Below, piece by piece: positions 1 to 12,859 of a stretch of 64,000 nucleotides of DNA. The notes under the pieces are model-generated. The model did no database searches. It had not been told where the DNA came from and was given only the letters and a program-made list of their open reading frames with translations. This DNA is from Sipunculus nudus (taxonomy: Eukaryota > Annelida > Sipuncula > Golfingiida > Sipunculidae): contig CM049306.1 in the NCBI GenBank assembly GCA_026874595.1, positions 89,510,642-89,574,641 on the forward strand, written 5' to 3'. A program made the position numbers and the translations under genes. Position 1 is the stretch's first letter. Each line of letters starts with the position of its first letter.

Positions 1-112
1 CACGTAAATATTTTGATCTGAGTAGACTGATTCCAGGAGATCCTTTCCCTACTGAAACACAAGACTCTGATGTATCTATCGCTTTTTTGGGGGGATCAGC
101 CCTTGAAATTAA

Positions 113-700
113 ATGTTAAACCAAAACAAAAGCAGATACCCACTCTTACTGCCTGGGTATCGGCTTCACCAGGTATGCTTCGTCCGCTCTCATGCATACC
201 CTGATGAGGCCCTGGGCATGTTGAGACATCAACATAATGTGTCGTTGTTGCACTCGTCCCATCCAAATTCGAATGCCTGGCTTTTCTATGACCGTGCATA
301 CAGGCAATACTGGGCCAATAACCCAACCTTTCGTTTTGGCCAGCATCTTGAAGGTTTAATGGCTGAAGCCAAGAGTAAGGCCTGGAGTGAAAAATCTCAA
401 CATGCCCGGTCCTCTCAGCGCTCTAACTTAAGCAAGAACCCTCAATCCACTTCAAACCACAGCTCTCTGTTTGTGCCTAACACGTATTGTTTTGAGTACC
501 ATCGCCAGGCAAAATGCTCCAATCACCCGTGTCAATACAGACACGAATGTTTTTTTTGTGTTTTGCTGCAGGAAAACCTGCAAAGCACCCTAGGATTTCC
601 TGCCCCACCTTCACACCATCATCATCAAGTACAACATCCCGCCCCATTTCAAACAATATCACCCTTTCCCCTCAGTCTCAACCCCAAGGTCTTTTCGTAA
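113..700 (+). pseudogene. Gag-like ORF remnant of the YR retrotransposon
   Basis: A roughly 195-codon open stretch. Near residues 98-107 it has a WLFYDRAYRQ motif of the kind seen in DIRS/Ngaro first ORFs. A Cys/His cluster follows near residues 180-205 of the region (CFEYHRQAKC then CQYRHECFFC), resembling the zinc-knuckle-like motif of these gag proteins. Family assignment comes from the motifs and from the reverse transcriptase that follows. The true start is unclear because the element's 5' end is missing. Confidence 0.6.
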
Positions 701-1770
701 CCCCAACCCCAATAGATAGTCAAAAATTAGATATTTTCCTCCATGGATACGAGGCTCACCTAGCAAATTTCTTAGTTGATGGGTTCCGGCAAGGTTTGCC
801 CATACATTGTATTGGACCTATAATTCCGGGGGAATTTGAAAACCATTTGTCAGTTAGGACAAATCCCGAAACAGTTTAGGTCAAAATCACAGAAGAATTG
901 TCTGCAGGGCGTATTTCAGGGCCATTTGATGAACCCCCATTCCAGGTATACCGCTGTCCTCCCTTGGGTCTAGTTCCAAAAAAAGATAATGGTTTTCGTT
1001 TAATCCATAACTTGTCCTTTCCCCTAGGCTCATCTATAAACGAGGGTATCCCCAAAGAAAACACTCAAGTTTCTTATCATAATCTAGATTATGCAATGTC
1101 ACTGATTCAGAGTCTTGGGAAAAACACTCTCATTGCTAAAGCGGACATACGCAATGCTTTTAGGTTAATTCCAATATCCCCCTCTGATCATCATCTTTTA
1201 GGTTTTAAATTTGAAAACCGTTATTACTTTGACATGTGTCTCCCTATGGGATGTGCTGCTTCCTGTCAGATTTTTTAATCTTTCAGCACTGCCATCCAGT
1301 GGATTTTAGAATATAAGTTTGGCGTTAGCAATATGTGTCATATTTTGGATGATTTTATGTTTTTTGGTCCTCCGGACAGTAACTCTTGTCATTCTAACCT
1401 GCTTTCATTCCTCAAGATGGCCAAAGAAATCAACCTCCCTGTCCATCCTGGTAAGACAATTCGTCCGACCACCCAAGCTATCCTTTTTGGGGTCTTGGTT
1501 GATACAACATCAGGGGTTTTAAAACTACCTGACGACAAGCTGGTCAAAATAAGAACTGCAGTCAAAGAGGCATGTTCAAAAAACCAAGTTACAGGTTAAA
1601 CCTCTCCAGTCACTGCTTGGTTTGTTAAACTTTGCTTGTTTGGTGGTAGTTCCTGGCAGGGCCTTCATGCGACGACTCCATGATTTATTGCAATACAAAG
1701 CCAACCCTAGACCTTACCATTGGGTCCGTATTTCTAAACCGGCTAAGCTGGACTTGCTGGCTTGGAATGA
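514..1770 (+). pseudogene. Reverse transcriptase remnant of the YR retrotransposon
   Basis: One frame can be followed from about 514 to 1599 with in-frame stops at 877-879 (TAG) and 1276-1278 (TAA). It then shifts frame near 1570-1590 and continues with a PGRAFMRRL motif near 1655-1685. Visible RT motifs are LGLVPKKDNGFRLIHNLS, AKADIRNAFRLIPI, LPMGCAASCQIF and the active-site block HILDDF, where the usual YxDD tyrosine position is leucine, as is common in DIRS-type elements. The gene is not functional. Confidence 0.85.
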
Positions 1771-1773
1771 ATT

Positions 1774-2280
1774 TTGTTTCATTTAAATGGCCGTTCGCTT
1801 TTCATTAACAAAGATCCACTGCCATCCAATAGCATTCATTTATATACAGATGCAGCTAAGACGCTGGGTTTTGCTGCTGTATTTGGCTCGAAGTGGTTCT
1901 CGCACCCATGGCCTGACACCTGGAAAAGTCTTAACATAGCTGTATTAGAACTTTTCCCAATAGTACTCGCAGTAGAAATATGGGGTTACCTTTGGAGCAA
2001 CCATCATGTTATTTTCTATTGTGACAATATTGCTGTGGTAGAAATCATTAACAAACAGTCTTCTAGATGTAATATTATAATGACCCTGGTAAGGAGACTG
2101 GTATTGGCTTGTTTGAAATTTAATGTTTTCTTCAAAGCTGAACACATTCCGGGCTGTTACAATACTATCTCTGATTTATTATCTCGCCTGCAGGTAGCGA
2201 AAGCGAAAGCTCTACAGCCCATGCTGGATTCGGATCCAACGCCAGTGCCCCCCCCCCCCCCCAGTCTCCTTCCGACCTAG
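1774..2280 (+). pseudogene. RNase H domain remnant of the YR retrotransposon
   Basis: About 168 codons open. RNase H-type blocks are visible: LYTDAAKTLGFAAVFG with the first catalytic Asp, an internal Glu region (VLAVEIWG), FYCDNIAVVEIINKQSS, and the final HIPGCYNTISDLLSRLQ block typical of DIRS/Ngaro elements. It follows the RT block directly, as expected. The frame ends in a poly-C tract near 2251-2263, where slippage may have shifted it away from the recombinase. Confidence 0.8.
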
Positions 2281-2303
2281 CTGCCTCATTTATACTGGCA
2301 AGT

Positions 2304-3167
2304 TTGACACCCAATACACAAAAAGCTTACAGACACTCTCTCCTACTATTTCAGAAATTTTGTCACCAAAATCCAGAATTTTCAATTTTACCAGCTAGTG
2401 TCAATACTGTGGTCTCTTACATAATTCACCAATATAAGGCAGGGTTCAAACCAGCGACAATAGTTTCTCAGCTTTCAGCCATTAATTTTATCCATAAGGT
2501 TGCAGGCTACTCACCACCTTCAGAATCATTTTTAGTCAAAAAGATAATTCATGGTTTATCAAAACAATGTAACGCTTGGACACCAGGTTGCCAATCACCT
2601 TCCCTATCCTCAGGCAGTTGTTTGCTGCTGTTCCCCTTCTCACCTCTGACAAGTTTATGATCTCACTTTTTCAGGCAATGTTTACAGTTGCCTTTCATGG
2701 CTTCTTTAGATTGGGAGAGATAACTAGTAGCCCAGGACAGGACCATAATACCATTCACATTTGGCAAGTCAAAATGGAAAAAGACAATGTTATTATTACT
2801 ATGTCACATTTAAAAACATGCCCCTATCAATCACTCGGCTACTTTAGTGCTCTCTAGAAATTCTACTCACACATGTCCAGTCTCTGCCCTCAGGGCTTAT
2901 TTATCATTTCGTCCTCAGCAATCAGGTCCCCTTTTTCTCTGTAAGGATGGGACACCAGTGTCCAGAAACTTCTTTTGCTCAAATTTAGCACATTGCTTGC
3001 GCCTCATAGGACGCTCCCCTGACCAGTATAAAAGCCACAGTTTTAGAATAGGTGCAGCTTCCCATGCAGCTGAAATGGGCATTCCAGATGCTACTATTAT
3101 GCAACTAGGGCGATGGAAATCTAAGGCCTTTCTTAAGTACATTCGCTTCCCCTCACTTGTTATTTAA
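2304..3167 (+). pseudogene. Tyrosine recombinase remnant of the YR retrotransposon
   Basis: Three overlapping open pieces (2304-2660, 2576-2857, 2847-3167) in alternating frames make one recombinase broken by two frameshifts, near 2580 and 2850. The N-terminal SAM-like part begins near TPNTQKAYRHSLLLFQKFC. The catalytic part shows FHGFFRLGEIT (first Arg region), SHSFRIGAASHAAEMG (HxxR-type box) and LGRWKSKAFLKYIR with the nucleophilic Tyr. These identify a phage-integrase-fold recombinase of the DIRS/Ngaro type. Confidence 0.8.
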
Positions 3168-3284
3168 TTTTTCTGATCAAGGCATAAGAAACCAGGTGAT
3201 TTGGAACAATGATTAGGACATTTTCTGGATAGTTAATGTTTTGTACTATTATTTTATCAATTAATTTACTCTCATTGCCTTTTA

Positions 3285-3900
3285 ACAATACATGTTTCTG
3301 AGACGTGATCATGCATGTATTGCTTTGTTATCAAGTGTTTCCGAAACGTGATCAGGGCACTCTCTCATAATCAGGGTACTTCATCCCCCCCCCATTAATT
3401 TACTCTTATTTCCTTTAAACAATACGTGTTTCTGAAACGTGATAAGGGCATGTATTGTTTAGTTTTTCAGTGTTTCTGAAACGTGATCAGGGCACTCTCT
3501 CATAATCAGGGTACTTCATCCCCCCCCCCCCGATTAATTTACTCTCATTTCCTTTAAACAATACTCGTTTCTGAAACGTGATTAGGGCATGTGTTGTTTT
3601 GTTTTTCAGTGTTTCTGAAACGTGTTCAGGGTACTCTCTCATAATCAGGGTACTTCATCCCCGCCCCTCCATTAATTTACTCTCTTTTCCTTTAAACAAT
3701 ACGTGTTTCTGAAACGTGATCAGGGCATGTATTGTTTTGTTTCTCAGTGTTTCTGAAACGTGATCAGGGCACTCTCTCATAATCAGGGTACTCTCTCATA
3801 TTCAGGGTACTTCATCCCCACTCCCCCCCAACCACCCGTCATCTCTTTTCCATTTTTTCTCTTGGAGCAGCTACCTGGAACTTGTTTCTGAAACGTGATC
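3285..3900 (+). repeat. Tandem repeat of about 135-141 bp after the recombinase
   Basis: About four units, each holding GTTTCTGAAACGTGATCAGG, a block with CTCTCATAATCAGGGTACTTC, a poly-C tract and an ATTAATTTACTC block. The GTGTTTC(T/C)GAAACGTG core recurs near 3333, 3468, 3607 and 3748, with a last partial copy near 3886. Position directly after the recombinase suggests the 3' repeat of the retroelement. TTTCTGAAA is itself a short palindrome. Confidence 0.75.
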
Positions 3901-4676
3901 AGAACATTGTAGTTCATTCCTTTCAGCCACTATACAATAACTTGTATCTTATAGCCATTGATACGCGGATCACATATTCATGATCCAAAATATGGATTAA
4001 TCACTCATTAGTGTTTCACTTTCTATTTTTTATACATTTTCTGTGCAATTTGTTTTTCATTGCACCAGTTCACAAGTTCATAATTTTTACATGACGGATA
4101 TGTGCTGGTGGGGAGGCCTTGCGGGCCTGTGGCGGATACTTCGTACCCCACCTGCACTCACCTTGCACTGGTGCACAGGTAGTTGCTAGAATGGACTTTA
4201 GGATGCATCAACTGTTAATCATGTATTATTGTTAGCATTAATTGTTAGGAAGGGCACATGTGCCACTACAAGTAAATCTTATTATAGACACAAATCTGTA
4301 GGAGTATATAATCTTAGCCATTTTTGTACCTGCATACTTCCTAATTGTATCATCTGTATTTTATGATATATCCCTTATTATTACATGGTTGACTATACTT
4401 ATTATACAATATCTCAGAGGTTTACTTCTTTGTAGTGTCATTATTATTGGGTTTTACTAGTCTTACCTTTCAGATATTAGATTTTGTCATCATAAATGAC
4501 TATTTATCATCCTTTGTATTCACTAGGTGGTATACTCCATTGGACTGTAAACAGTATTATGTTTTACTAGTCATAACTTGTATTTATAGTTGTCGTCATA
4601 ATAAATGACAATTTATCATCTTTCTGTATTCTCAGTCACTGTTATTGTATGTGAATTGTGTGTATATGCGGTGTGT

Positions 4677-4735
<59 letters not shown>

Positions 4736-6240
4736 AATACACTGTAACAAATTTAAATAATAACCTTTGCTTTAGGCTTCATATATTTTCTTGGCCATGA
4801 TATATGCTGTCTAACACAATGCTCAAACGTAATATTTCTTGATTTACAAGCAAAAAGTATTGATACAGTATTATTTCAACCCCCAAAATGAACCATGCCC
4901 TATTAGTATATTAAACATTTAGATATTTCTCTCTCAGTATAAACTTTACAGGTAGTAAGGTGAACTTATTTGGTCCATAAGAATCATGACCAATCTTTTT
5001 CTAATGCAAAGTAGATTTCTTTTATAAATAGTGAAATATGCTAATAAAATAAAATGAAGATCTGCTGAATTTATTTGATAGATATGTTAGATGGCATAGC
5101 AACACAGCGTTGATGGTCTTTGAGATTAAAATACAAAAGGAATTTGCTAAACTAATAGGCATTATGAAGGTCTAAAGGTTAATTCAAAGACTGCACTATA
5201 CAGGATTTTTTAACTTAATTTTATGATCTTTGGAGAGATAAGCCAAGAAAAACTGATAAAATAAAGGGTATGCAGGCATTTAAGAGTCTAACTACATATA
5301 TAACTGTTCAACCTGAGATCAGATCTGCAGGTATATATGATCATGTTATTTTTATGTAAAAAAAATATAATTGTTACCTATATATGATTATTTACTTTCT
5401 ATTAATTCTTTAAAATACTTTTAAAATAATCTGTATTATAAAAAATCTTAATTATTTGAAAAAATGAAAGACATGGTCAATTTATCAATAGCTGATTTAA
5501 ATAAAAAAAAAGTCGATTTAAATTAAAAAAAAAAGCCAAAAACATGATTTTTTAATGAATGTTGATTTTTTACCAGCCCTGTAAATAATGGTTGGGAGAA
5601 TGGAAATTTAGCTGATAGGGTAAATACCGCATGTAAAAAATATAATAATTGATTATTAATTATACATTTGTATTATTATACGATGTTGATGTGAAAAGGA
5701 AGGGGTAGAACCTTAAAATCATATTGCTTGTTTGAAAAATAAATGGGCTAATAAATATGAAATCTGTAGCAATTTTCGACAGGAAATATTTAAATCTTGG
5801 GAAATTAATCTCATAATTTAATAGAGAGACAGTTTGATAACAACTATAGCTTTAAGTGAAGTGTAAATAATAAACTGAGGCTGTACGTACTACTGAAGCC
5901 TGATATTTCAGGCAACATTTATCGGACTTGGATGAAATGCTTGTGCACTATCAATCAACACTCAGCCCAACAGGTGTCTGGAGGCAGTTCGTAACATTAT
6001 TCTTTGGCGCCGAAAGTCAGACCCTTGAGTGTTTGGCAAGTCAGTCCAGCTCAACCATTCAAACTGAACAGACATACTGAGGTAAGTTTACAAATTATTT
6101 ACATTATCAAAGACATAAATTGATCTAACATGGATATATAAACCTCAATATTATTTAGTATTTTTGATTAATAATGAATCTGAACTTCATATACAGGATT
6201 CACAGGATACAATTTTCCGAGTATTTTGTGTAATGTATAG
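3901..6240. other. AT-rich non-coding DNA with a TA microsatellite
   Basis: No supported gene. A GC-richer stretch near 4100-4185 may be the outer edge of the retroelement. A (TA)n microsatellite lies at about 4680-4731. The rest is AT-rich with short homopolymers. Confidence 0.6.
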
Positions 6241-8220
6241 CACTGCTTCTTTATCCATATAAGAATTGGCATTGAGATTTTATACTATAATAGGAATAAT
6301 TTATATCAGTGAAAAGCACTACTATGTCATATATGCAATCAGGATCTTGTTATTTAAGTTTGATAGTGGTGCTGTTATGGCCATCATTTTGTCATTTGCT
6401 GTGGTGTTACTTAGTTTAGGGGTACAGAATTTGACTTGGGGCTGTACACATAGTACAAAGCAGGTAAAACAGCGTGCTGCTGATAAGGGGGCGAATGCCA
6501 GCCTTGCCAGCACAAAGCTCGGGGGTTACATACTTGACCCCTGAGATTATGTTGATATATCATTGTGACAACTTGTCACCTGTTTTCCTCAATGATGCCC
6601 TGTAATATGTACATACATACAAAAGGTGTTATGTTATGTTGCTGTACCTCTATACTACAACCTCATGTTATACTACCATTCTTTGACTCTGGTCTTCCTG
6701 ACTTACATTTATATATATATATATATATAAAATCCATTATGGAGCAGGCCAGGAATTTAATCTTGCCCAGACGAGTTTCAAATCTGCCTGGTATCAACCA
6801 GGCGAGTTTAAAATCTGCCTAGGCGAGATTGAAATTATTATGTGATGGTATTTCTGATGGTGCATTGTAAACGATATATGAATGACATTTTCCGTGATAT
6901 AATTAATTATGATCTCTGCATAATAAATTATTTTGGCATAAATGGTAATTACTATATATGTATAGACTGTTACATTACCTCCAAGTATGGGGTCTTATAA
7001 TCTTAGGCAACTTAAATAACAAGGTCTGGGGAAGTAGATAAGTAATATCATTTGTAATTTTTACAGTAATATTATTAATATAATAATTAGAACGGGTACC
7101 ATTAATGAATATTGGAATATCCCTAGCACCTTTTTTGTATTCTGTGTGGTTTTACAGCAACCATCTCATAACAATTATTTGCTTAAAATTAATTAATTGA
7201 ATAAATGTGGAATGCTCTTGAAGGCATGGGTCTCTGGAGACATGGATCATGCCAAGTGGTTACAGTTGACTTGCTGTGACAATAACTTGCTGTTCATTTG
7301 TGAGCGGAACACGATATATGGACGTTCATTCATTTTGTTTATATAATTCATTATTTGAAAGTAGCAGGTTATTCAATGTTATCTGAACTTAACAAAAAGT
7401 GTAATAACTGTGACATATTTATTTTTTCCAGTTTTCAATAAGCTGTGGAGTCTTTTGCCAACAGGCATATTATGTTTTATATTATATAATTATATTTTTT
7501 TATTTAATTAGATAGTTTTCATATATAACATTTGCTTAAACCTCACAAGACATGAGATCTGTATATTAATTTGTATATTAAACAAACCAAATGGACCACT
7601 TGATAGCAACCTCAAGAACATGACCACATCGGTAATACTTCCATGTTTAGCACAAATTAGCATATACATGTATATATGTATGCATATGATCGATGATGTT
7701 CTGGAATATGGCAGGTCTATTTTCATCAGAGGAAGCAGAGTCTCATGTACTCTTACATGTTACTGTAAGAATTTCACATGATGAAAACGATTGTAATATT
7801 TTGCATTTCCTTGAATCATTTAAGTATAAAACTAGATACACTGATAAGTCGTAAAAATTATGGCATTGTAAAAGGATGGGTTTTGTCTGCAGGTATATGT
7901 GTAAGTTTTGTTCACCGGGGTTACAGAGTGATCTGTGTTCGCGGACGACACTGCAGTCGAAAGTTTTCTTCGATCATACAGATGAATGCCCCCCAAATGT
8001 AGTCCCGATTTACAAGATGTCTATAAAAGTAACCTATCTCGATTGTATAGGGTTAATTGCCAAGATTCAAAATGATCACATATTCCGCTTGCTAGTTATC
8101 TCATCAAACAGACAAATCTCATGGGAATCGAGTGGAAAGCCTTTTAAATGTTAACAATTGTTATGGAGCCGAATATTTATATTATTGTCATTATATTAAC
8201 CCACATATTAATATAACAGT
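6241..8220. other. Anonymous AT-rich DNA
   Basis: Only short open frames without recognisable domains or promoter/poly(A) pairs. A short TA run lies at about 6711-6729. Nearby, the phrase GCC(T/A)GG..CGAGTTT(C/A)AAATCTGCC is repeated at about 6769-6822, a small local duplication. I see no gene here. Confidence 0.5.
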
Positions 8221-8280
8221 GGCGGATCTAGGGGGGGGGGGGGGCTTTTGGGGCTGAAGCTCCCCCCCCCCCCGGATGCA
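8215..8280. repeat. Poly-G / poly-C hairpin-forming repeat end
   Basis: A GTGGCGGATCTA block is followed by a run of G, a short spacer (CTTTTGGGGCTGAAGCTC) and a run of C, giving a potential hairpin. The same style of G-run or C-run recurs near 11429, 11461, 15139, 18767 and 20637. This suggests a dispersed repeat family ending in a G/C tract. Confidence 0.45.
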
Positions 8281-9733
8281 AACACATATGATTTTTTATC
8301 AGATAATAATTTCTTTGCATTATTTTCAGATGTCGTCAAACAAATATCACCCTTTCAATATTTTAATATTAGTTTATTATCAAATTATTGTCGAAAAAAA
8401 TGTTTTATATAGTTGTTACTGAGTCATTGACACAATGTTCACAATGTAATTTAGAATCAGAACATGTAACACATAATACACATAACGAACCCAAATATGG
8501 CCGTAAGTGATCCTGTTGTAAGATCTGTCTTAGTCAAACCCGGCTTAGATGACCAATTAAAAAAAACGACCACTTTATCAATGTCCCATTAGTGGTCGTT
8601 ATTCTATTATATGAGATGTTATTATATATATTATATATTTATGTTCCACACGGACCCGTGCCCACATCCGTGTTAGAACTGTTAAAATATCAAACTTCTC
8701 GTTTTTCCAAGACTAATAAAAAGGTGAATTCTACCGAAGATGGAAAGAGAGTCTAATGTTAAAAACAAATCTGGCAAGTGTTACCCAAATTAAGCTCTAA
8801 GGTATTATTAATAAAGTTGGTTACAAGGATTCCTTGTCAACGGAGCAACACTGGGAACAGCTACCTGAGGTACAGCTCCATTCACACCTGAGGAAGGGGA
8901 CCGAGAACCTGCACAAAGCTAGTCTTAAAAAAGGTGTACTATTTGTATAAGCAATTCAAAACTTCACATAGGAGGTTACTTAGTAGGTTAAATTAATATT
9001 TACAATCACAGAAAGGTAGCTATGAACACTGACGTCATTTGATATTCCAATGTAAAATGAATAGTCTTAGCCAACAGCGGTATGGTTATGAATTGGGCGG
9101 GTCTCATATATCTGAGTTTACTTAAACTCCCAAGGTCTCCTCGTGCCTGGCTCAAAGGAGTTAGACCTTACACGGTTCACCGCTCTAATTAACAGCAGCG
9201 TGGTGGATCTATTGCGTGATTAAAAAAAGTGTTGAATTCTTGTTATGTGGCTCTCATGCAAAAACCTAACATGCACAAATAGAAACAAAACAGTGTATAT
9301 ATGGACCAATGTACCAAATATTTATCTTGGCGCCAGGTAAAGTCTTTTGTATCTGACGTAACTGGATATATTGGAGAGTTCCAACAGACGTTCAAAGACA
9401 AAATGTGCGACGTTATCCTCGGGATAAAAAACAAATTCCCATAGGCTGTAATTGGTCCAAGCTCATCACTTAAATTAAAGAATGACCTGTTATATGAAGA
9501 GGTTTATTTTTTTATTATTACTTATTGAATTTACCAAATTTTTGTGAATACATAGATCTTTATTATTAAAGTCACTTAAATATTACAAATAAAGACACAT
9601 TAAACAGACCACAATGTTCCATGTAATTTAAAATATAAACTCTGAACATGTAACACATAATACCCACAACGAAGGCATAAAATTAATGAATAAATTATAT
9701 GTATGTGGATATGTGGGTAGTGTATGTGCTATG

Positions 9734-9769
<36 letters not shown>

Positions 9770-11090
9770 ACATGCTGAAAACACAGATGTTGTTTATTGA
9801 TGGTGATGGGGAGAGATTGGTAGAGTTTATAAATGAAACTTCAAAGGCACTGTATATTTTTTATACGATGCTACCTTTCTCTATAACAATGACGTTTAAT
9901 TGATAAGGAACGTGTGACACTGGAAATGCGGGACGTAGAGGGAAAGTAACTTTAAATAGAGGCATGTTCTTTATCTTAAGATAAATACCGATTGGAACAT
10001 ACCTTTTATTATAGAATAATCACTTTGGTAAGTTCTTTCTGTAATGTAATTGTGACGAAGAGACTATATATCGCGTATCGAGTCGCTTATATTGAAACAC
10101 CCCCCGCGAATGATTCGCCTCTCATATTCACGTTAGGGTTCGCTCTCGCGTCTGGGTTTATTATGGCAACGTAACTTTAAAGTTAACTAGACTTCCTTGT
10201 AAATGTTAAACAACAGTAAGTGATCTCCATCCATCCACGCGTTTTATGTACCATAGTTCCATGCCTTTATCTGTGTGTAAAGTTCAAGGTCAAAAGAAAA
10301 GAAGGCATGTATAAGCTCAGATGTAAGAATTTAACGCATCGCGCGGTGACAAATGCATTTTACAAGGACTACACATTTCGTCTAAGTCACTACTGCCTCG
10401 ACATTGAAAATATAGATAAACATAAACATGAATATCAGTACAGTGAATTACTAACTCAAGATGACTCATATAGGAATGCAACAACAAAAATCCAAAAACA
10501 AATAAATAATATATGGCTTCTGTGGTCAGGGAGATATAGGACAGGACTCAACCACCGTGGATGGTGAATTCGAAACCCAGTCGAGAAGCGGTGGATTTTT
10601 AACGATCGGTCTGACCAAGGTTGAGTGCTCTGAAGTCTTAATAGGAAAGCTGTGCCCTCCCATTACTTGCAAACGAGTACGTATTTGGGGCGTAATCGGT
10701 GATATAACCTAGGAATATAGATGTCACCCACCCAAGACCAACAGGTGGGGTTGTTACCGGATCTGCTTAGCACATGAATAAAATGAGAGGACGCTTGCAT
10801 GGGCAACCGCCCTGTTACGTCTTGAACTGTCTAAAACTGAAATAGAATTCTGTAGGTTATTGCTTGAATAACGGGGATGGATACATCATTCTAAAATTTA
10901 AATAAAAAGTACATACAAGTACTGGATCGAAGCCTACATATATCAGGGATCGATTGAGTCTTATATAACTACGTATATGACTTAGCAATAACATGTCGAA
11001 GGACTCGTTGAATATAAAGGGGCATCGAACTATATCCACAGCGAAATAACCTTATCTTTGTGTTTTATATTCCGTTTATACTTTCAAATT
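8281..11090. other. Non-coding DNA with a GA microsatellite
   Basis: No supported gene. A (GA)n tract lies at about 9735-9770. An open stretch at 10220-10567 has no recognisable domain and no gene signals, so I do not call it. Confidence 0.5.
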
Positions 11091-11254
11091 AGGAATGGCC
11101 ATGCCAACAAAACATGTAACGGTATTTCGCATATTATTATGTAAATATATTGAAGAGATTGCTCTTGAGACTATACGGGCTGGTTATTCTAACACCAGGT
11201 TATCAGTATTCATCTTTTATGGTTATTTCCAAAGAAAAGCCTGTTTCTTGGTGT

Positions 11255-11256
<2 letters not shown>

Positions 11257-11316
<60 letters not shown>

Positions 11317-11319
11317 TTT

Positions 11320-11372
<53 letters not shown>
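11257..11372. repeat. Compound TA / CA / TA microsatellite
   Basis: Alternating TA from about 11258 to 11312, a T run, (CA)n at about 11320-11338, then TA again to about 11371. Several long apparent frames across it are only the translation of the repeat. Confidence 0.9.
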
Positions 11373-11373
<1 letters not shown>

Positions 11374-11689
11374 TTGTATTAGACTAAGTGAAATTCCGAA
11401 AGGACGGCGAGTACTGGATGCGACCGGGATGGGGGGGGGGGGTACATGGACCCTGGCGCGCCCCCCCCCCCCCCCGGCTTCGCCCCTGAGTTTTATGAAA
11501 ATTATATAAAATTTAGACTTTCGGCTATAACTTGTGATTGCCTGCACGTTTAATCATTATATGCTGCAAACCCTACAACGCTTTTAACGGGTGTGTCAAA
11601 TGCAAACAGGAAGAAGTTGGGATGAATAAGACTGTTTACCGAGAAGCTGATTCGTTTGTCCTGTATGTATATGCAGAGGTTTTGCAACC

Positions 11690-12440
11690 ATTTCCTCCCC
11701 CCTAACATCCCCCCCCCCCGCCGTTGAGTCATTGCAACTGTGCACTGGGGACAGTAGTTATATTGCAAATGTATAACTTTTATTCAATAGTATTATTATT
11801 AGTATAAACAAATTAAGATATGATTAGAACATATATTTTTGCCTTAGGAGAAGGGGACATAAAGTGAACAGCTCTGCCTCAGCAGAATGGGAAATAAGGG
11901 ATCAGCTTCATTTGTCCTGTATGTAAATGTAGGGGGTTGTTATTTTCACAATTCCCCCTCCGCTGCCATTGAGTCCTTGCACCTGTGCACTAGGGAAATT
12001 AGTTTTGTTGCAAATGTATACATTTTATTCAATAAAAAATAGTATAAGAAAAAAATTAAGATCTGATTAAAACGATATTCTTGAGTCAGGAGAAAGGGAC
12101 ATAAAGTGAACAGCTCTGTCTGTCCATCATCTGTCTGTTTTTCATTAAGTATATATTAAGTATGAACTCTTTTCGTATAAGCACTGCTGAAATAACTTTA
12201 TTATGCTGTATGTGTATGGATTTAAGCTTGAGATGTGTCTTAAATGTGAAAGTAACTGTTATATGGACACGTAATATTGCAAATGTAAAATAAGTGTAAA
12301 CTTGAAAAACAATTCGATATAATAAAAATGATCTACTGCATTTGTTCATTATTTTCCTGCCAAGCAATATGGAAGATAAAATGATCAGCTTTGTTTGTCT
12401 ACCTGTCAGTCTGTTCATATTTCAGTATTCGCCAATTGCG
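11690..12440. repeat. Diverged tandem repeat of about 250 bp
   Basis: Two to three diverged units share a CACTGGGGACA / CACTAGGGAAA block, TTTTATTCAATA, a TTAAGAT(A/C)TGATTA block and AGGAGAA(G/A)GGGACATAAAG. Clear copies start near 11740 and 11985, with remnants near 12360 and 12548. Non-coding. Confidence 0.6.
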
Positions 12441-12859
12441 AATCTTTTCTTGTAAGCACTTTTTGAATTAAATTTCATATCCTGCATGTGAGTATACGCA
12501 AAGATGTAACTCCCAACACTCCTCACCCACAATCAAGTCCTTGCACCTGTGCACTGGGGACATTTAGTGATTATTACAACTGTACACATTCAATTATAAC
12601 ACTGAAGAAAATATTCCTTACTCATCAATACACACCTAGCATGTCAACCTTCCATGGCCTAAGTTACCTTTACCTCCAAGACATCTCCATTTGTTATTTT
12701 TATAGATTTTTACCTTCAAGATCAACTTCAGATGAGAACCGTGACCCATGGGTCCCTTGTTTCATAGTCCCGTCATCAGTCGTCTGTAGGATTTCTTGTA
12801 AATATGAATGATTTTTTAGCTCAGCTGACTTTCAGCCATGCTGTGCTATAGCGATGGGT

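Larger units (their letters stand above)
1..3900 (+). mobile_element. Degenerate DIRS/Ngaro-type tyrosine-recombinase retrotransposon
   Basis: The order of coding remnants on the plus strand is gag-like, reverse transcriptase, RNase H and tyrosine recombinase. That order defines YR retrotransposons (DIRS/Ngaro group), which insert with a recombinase instead of a DDE integrase. The 5' end lies outside the window. All frames carry stops or shifts, so the copy is dead. No methyltransferase domain is evident between RNase H and recombinase, which leans towards Ngaro rather than DIRS-1, but the decay makes this uncertain. Repeats at about 3285-3900 are probably its 3' repeat region. The 3' boundary is approximate. 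Confidence 0.85.

Noticed and set aside
10220-10567. A 115-codon plus-strand frame
   Set aside because: No domain, unusual composition and no promoter or poly(A) support.
11095-11550. Open frames with long YIYIYI runs
   Set aside because: Pure translation of TA and CA microsatellites.
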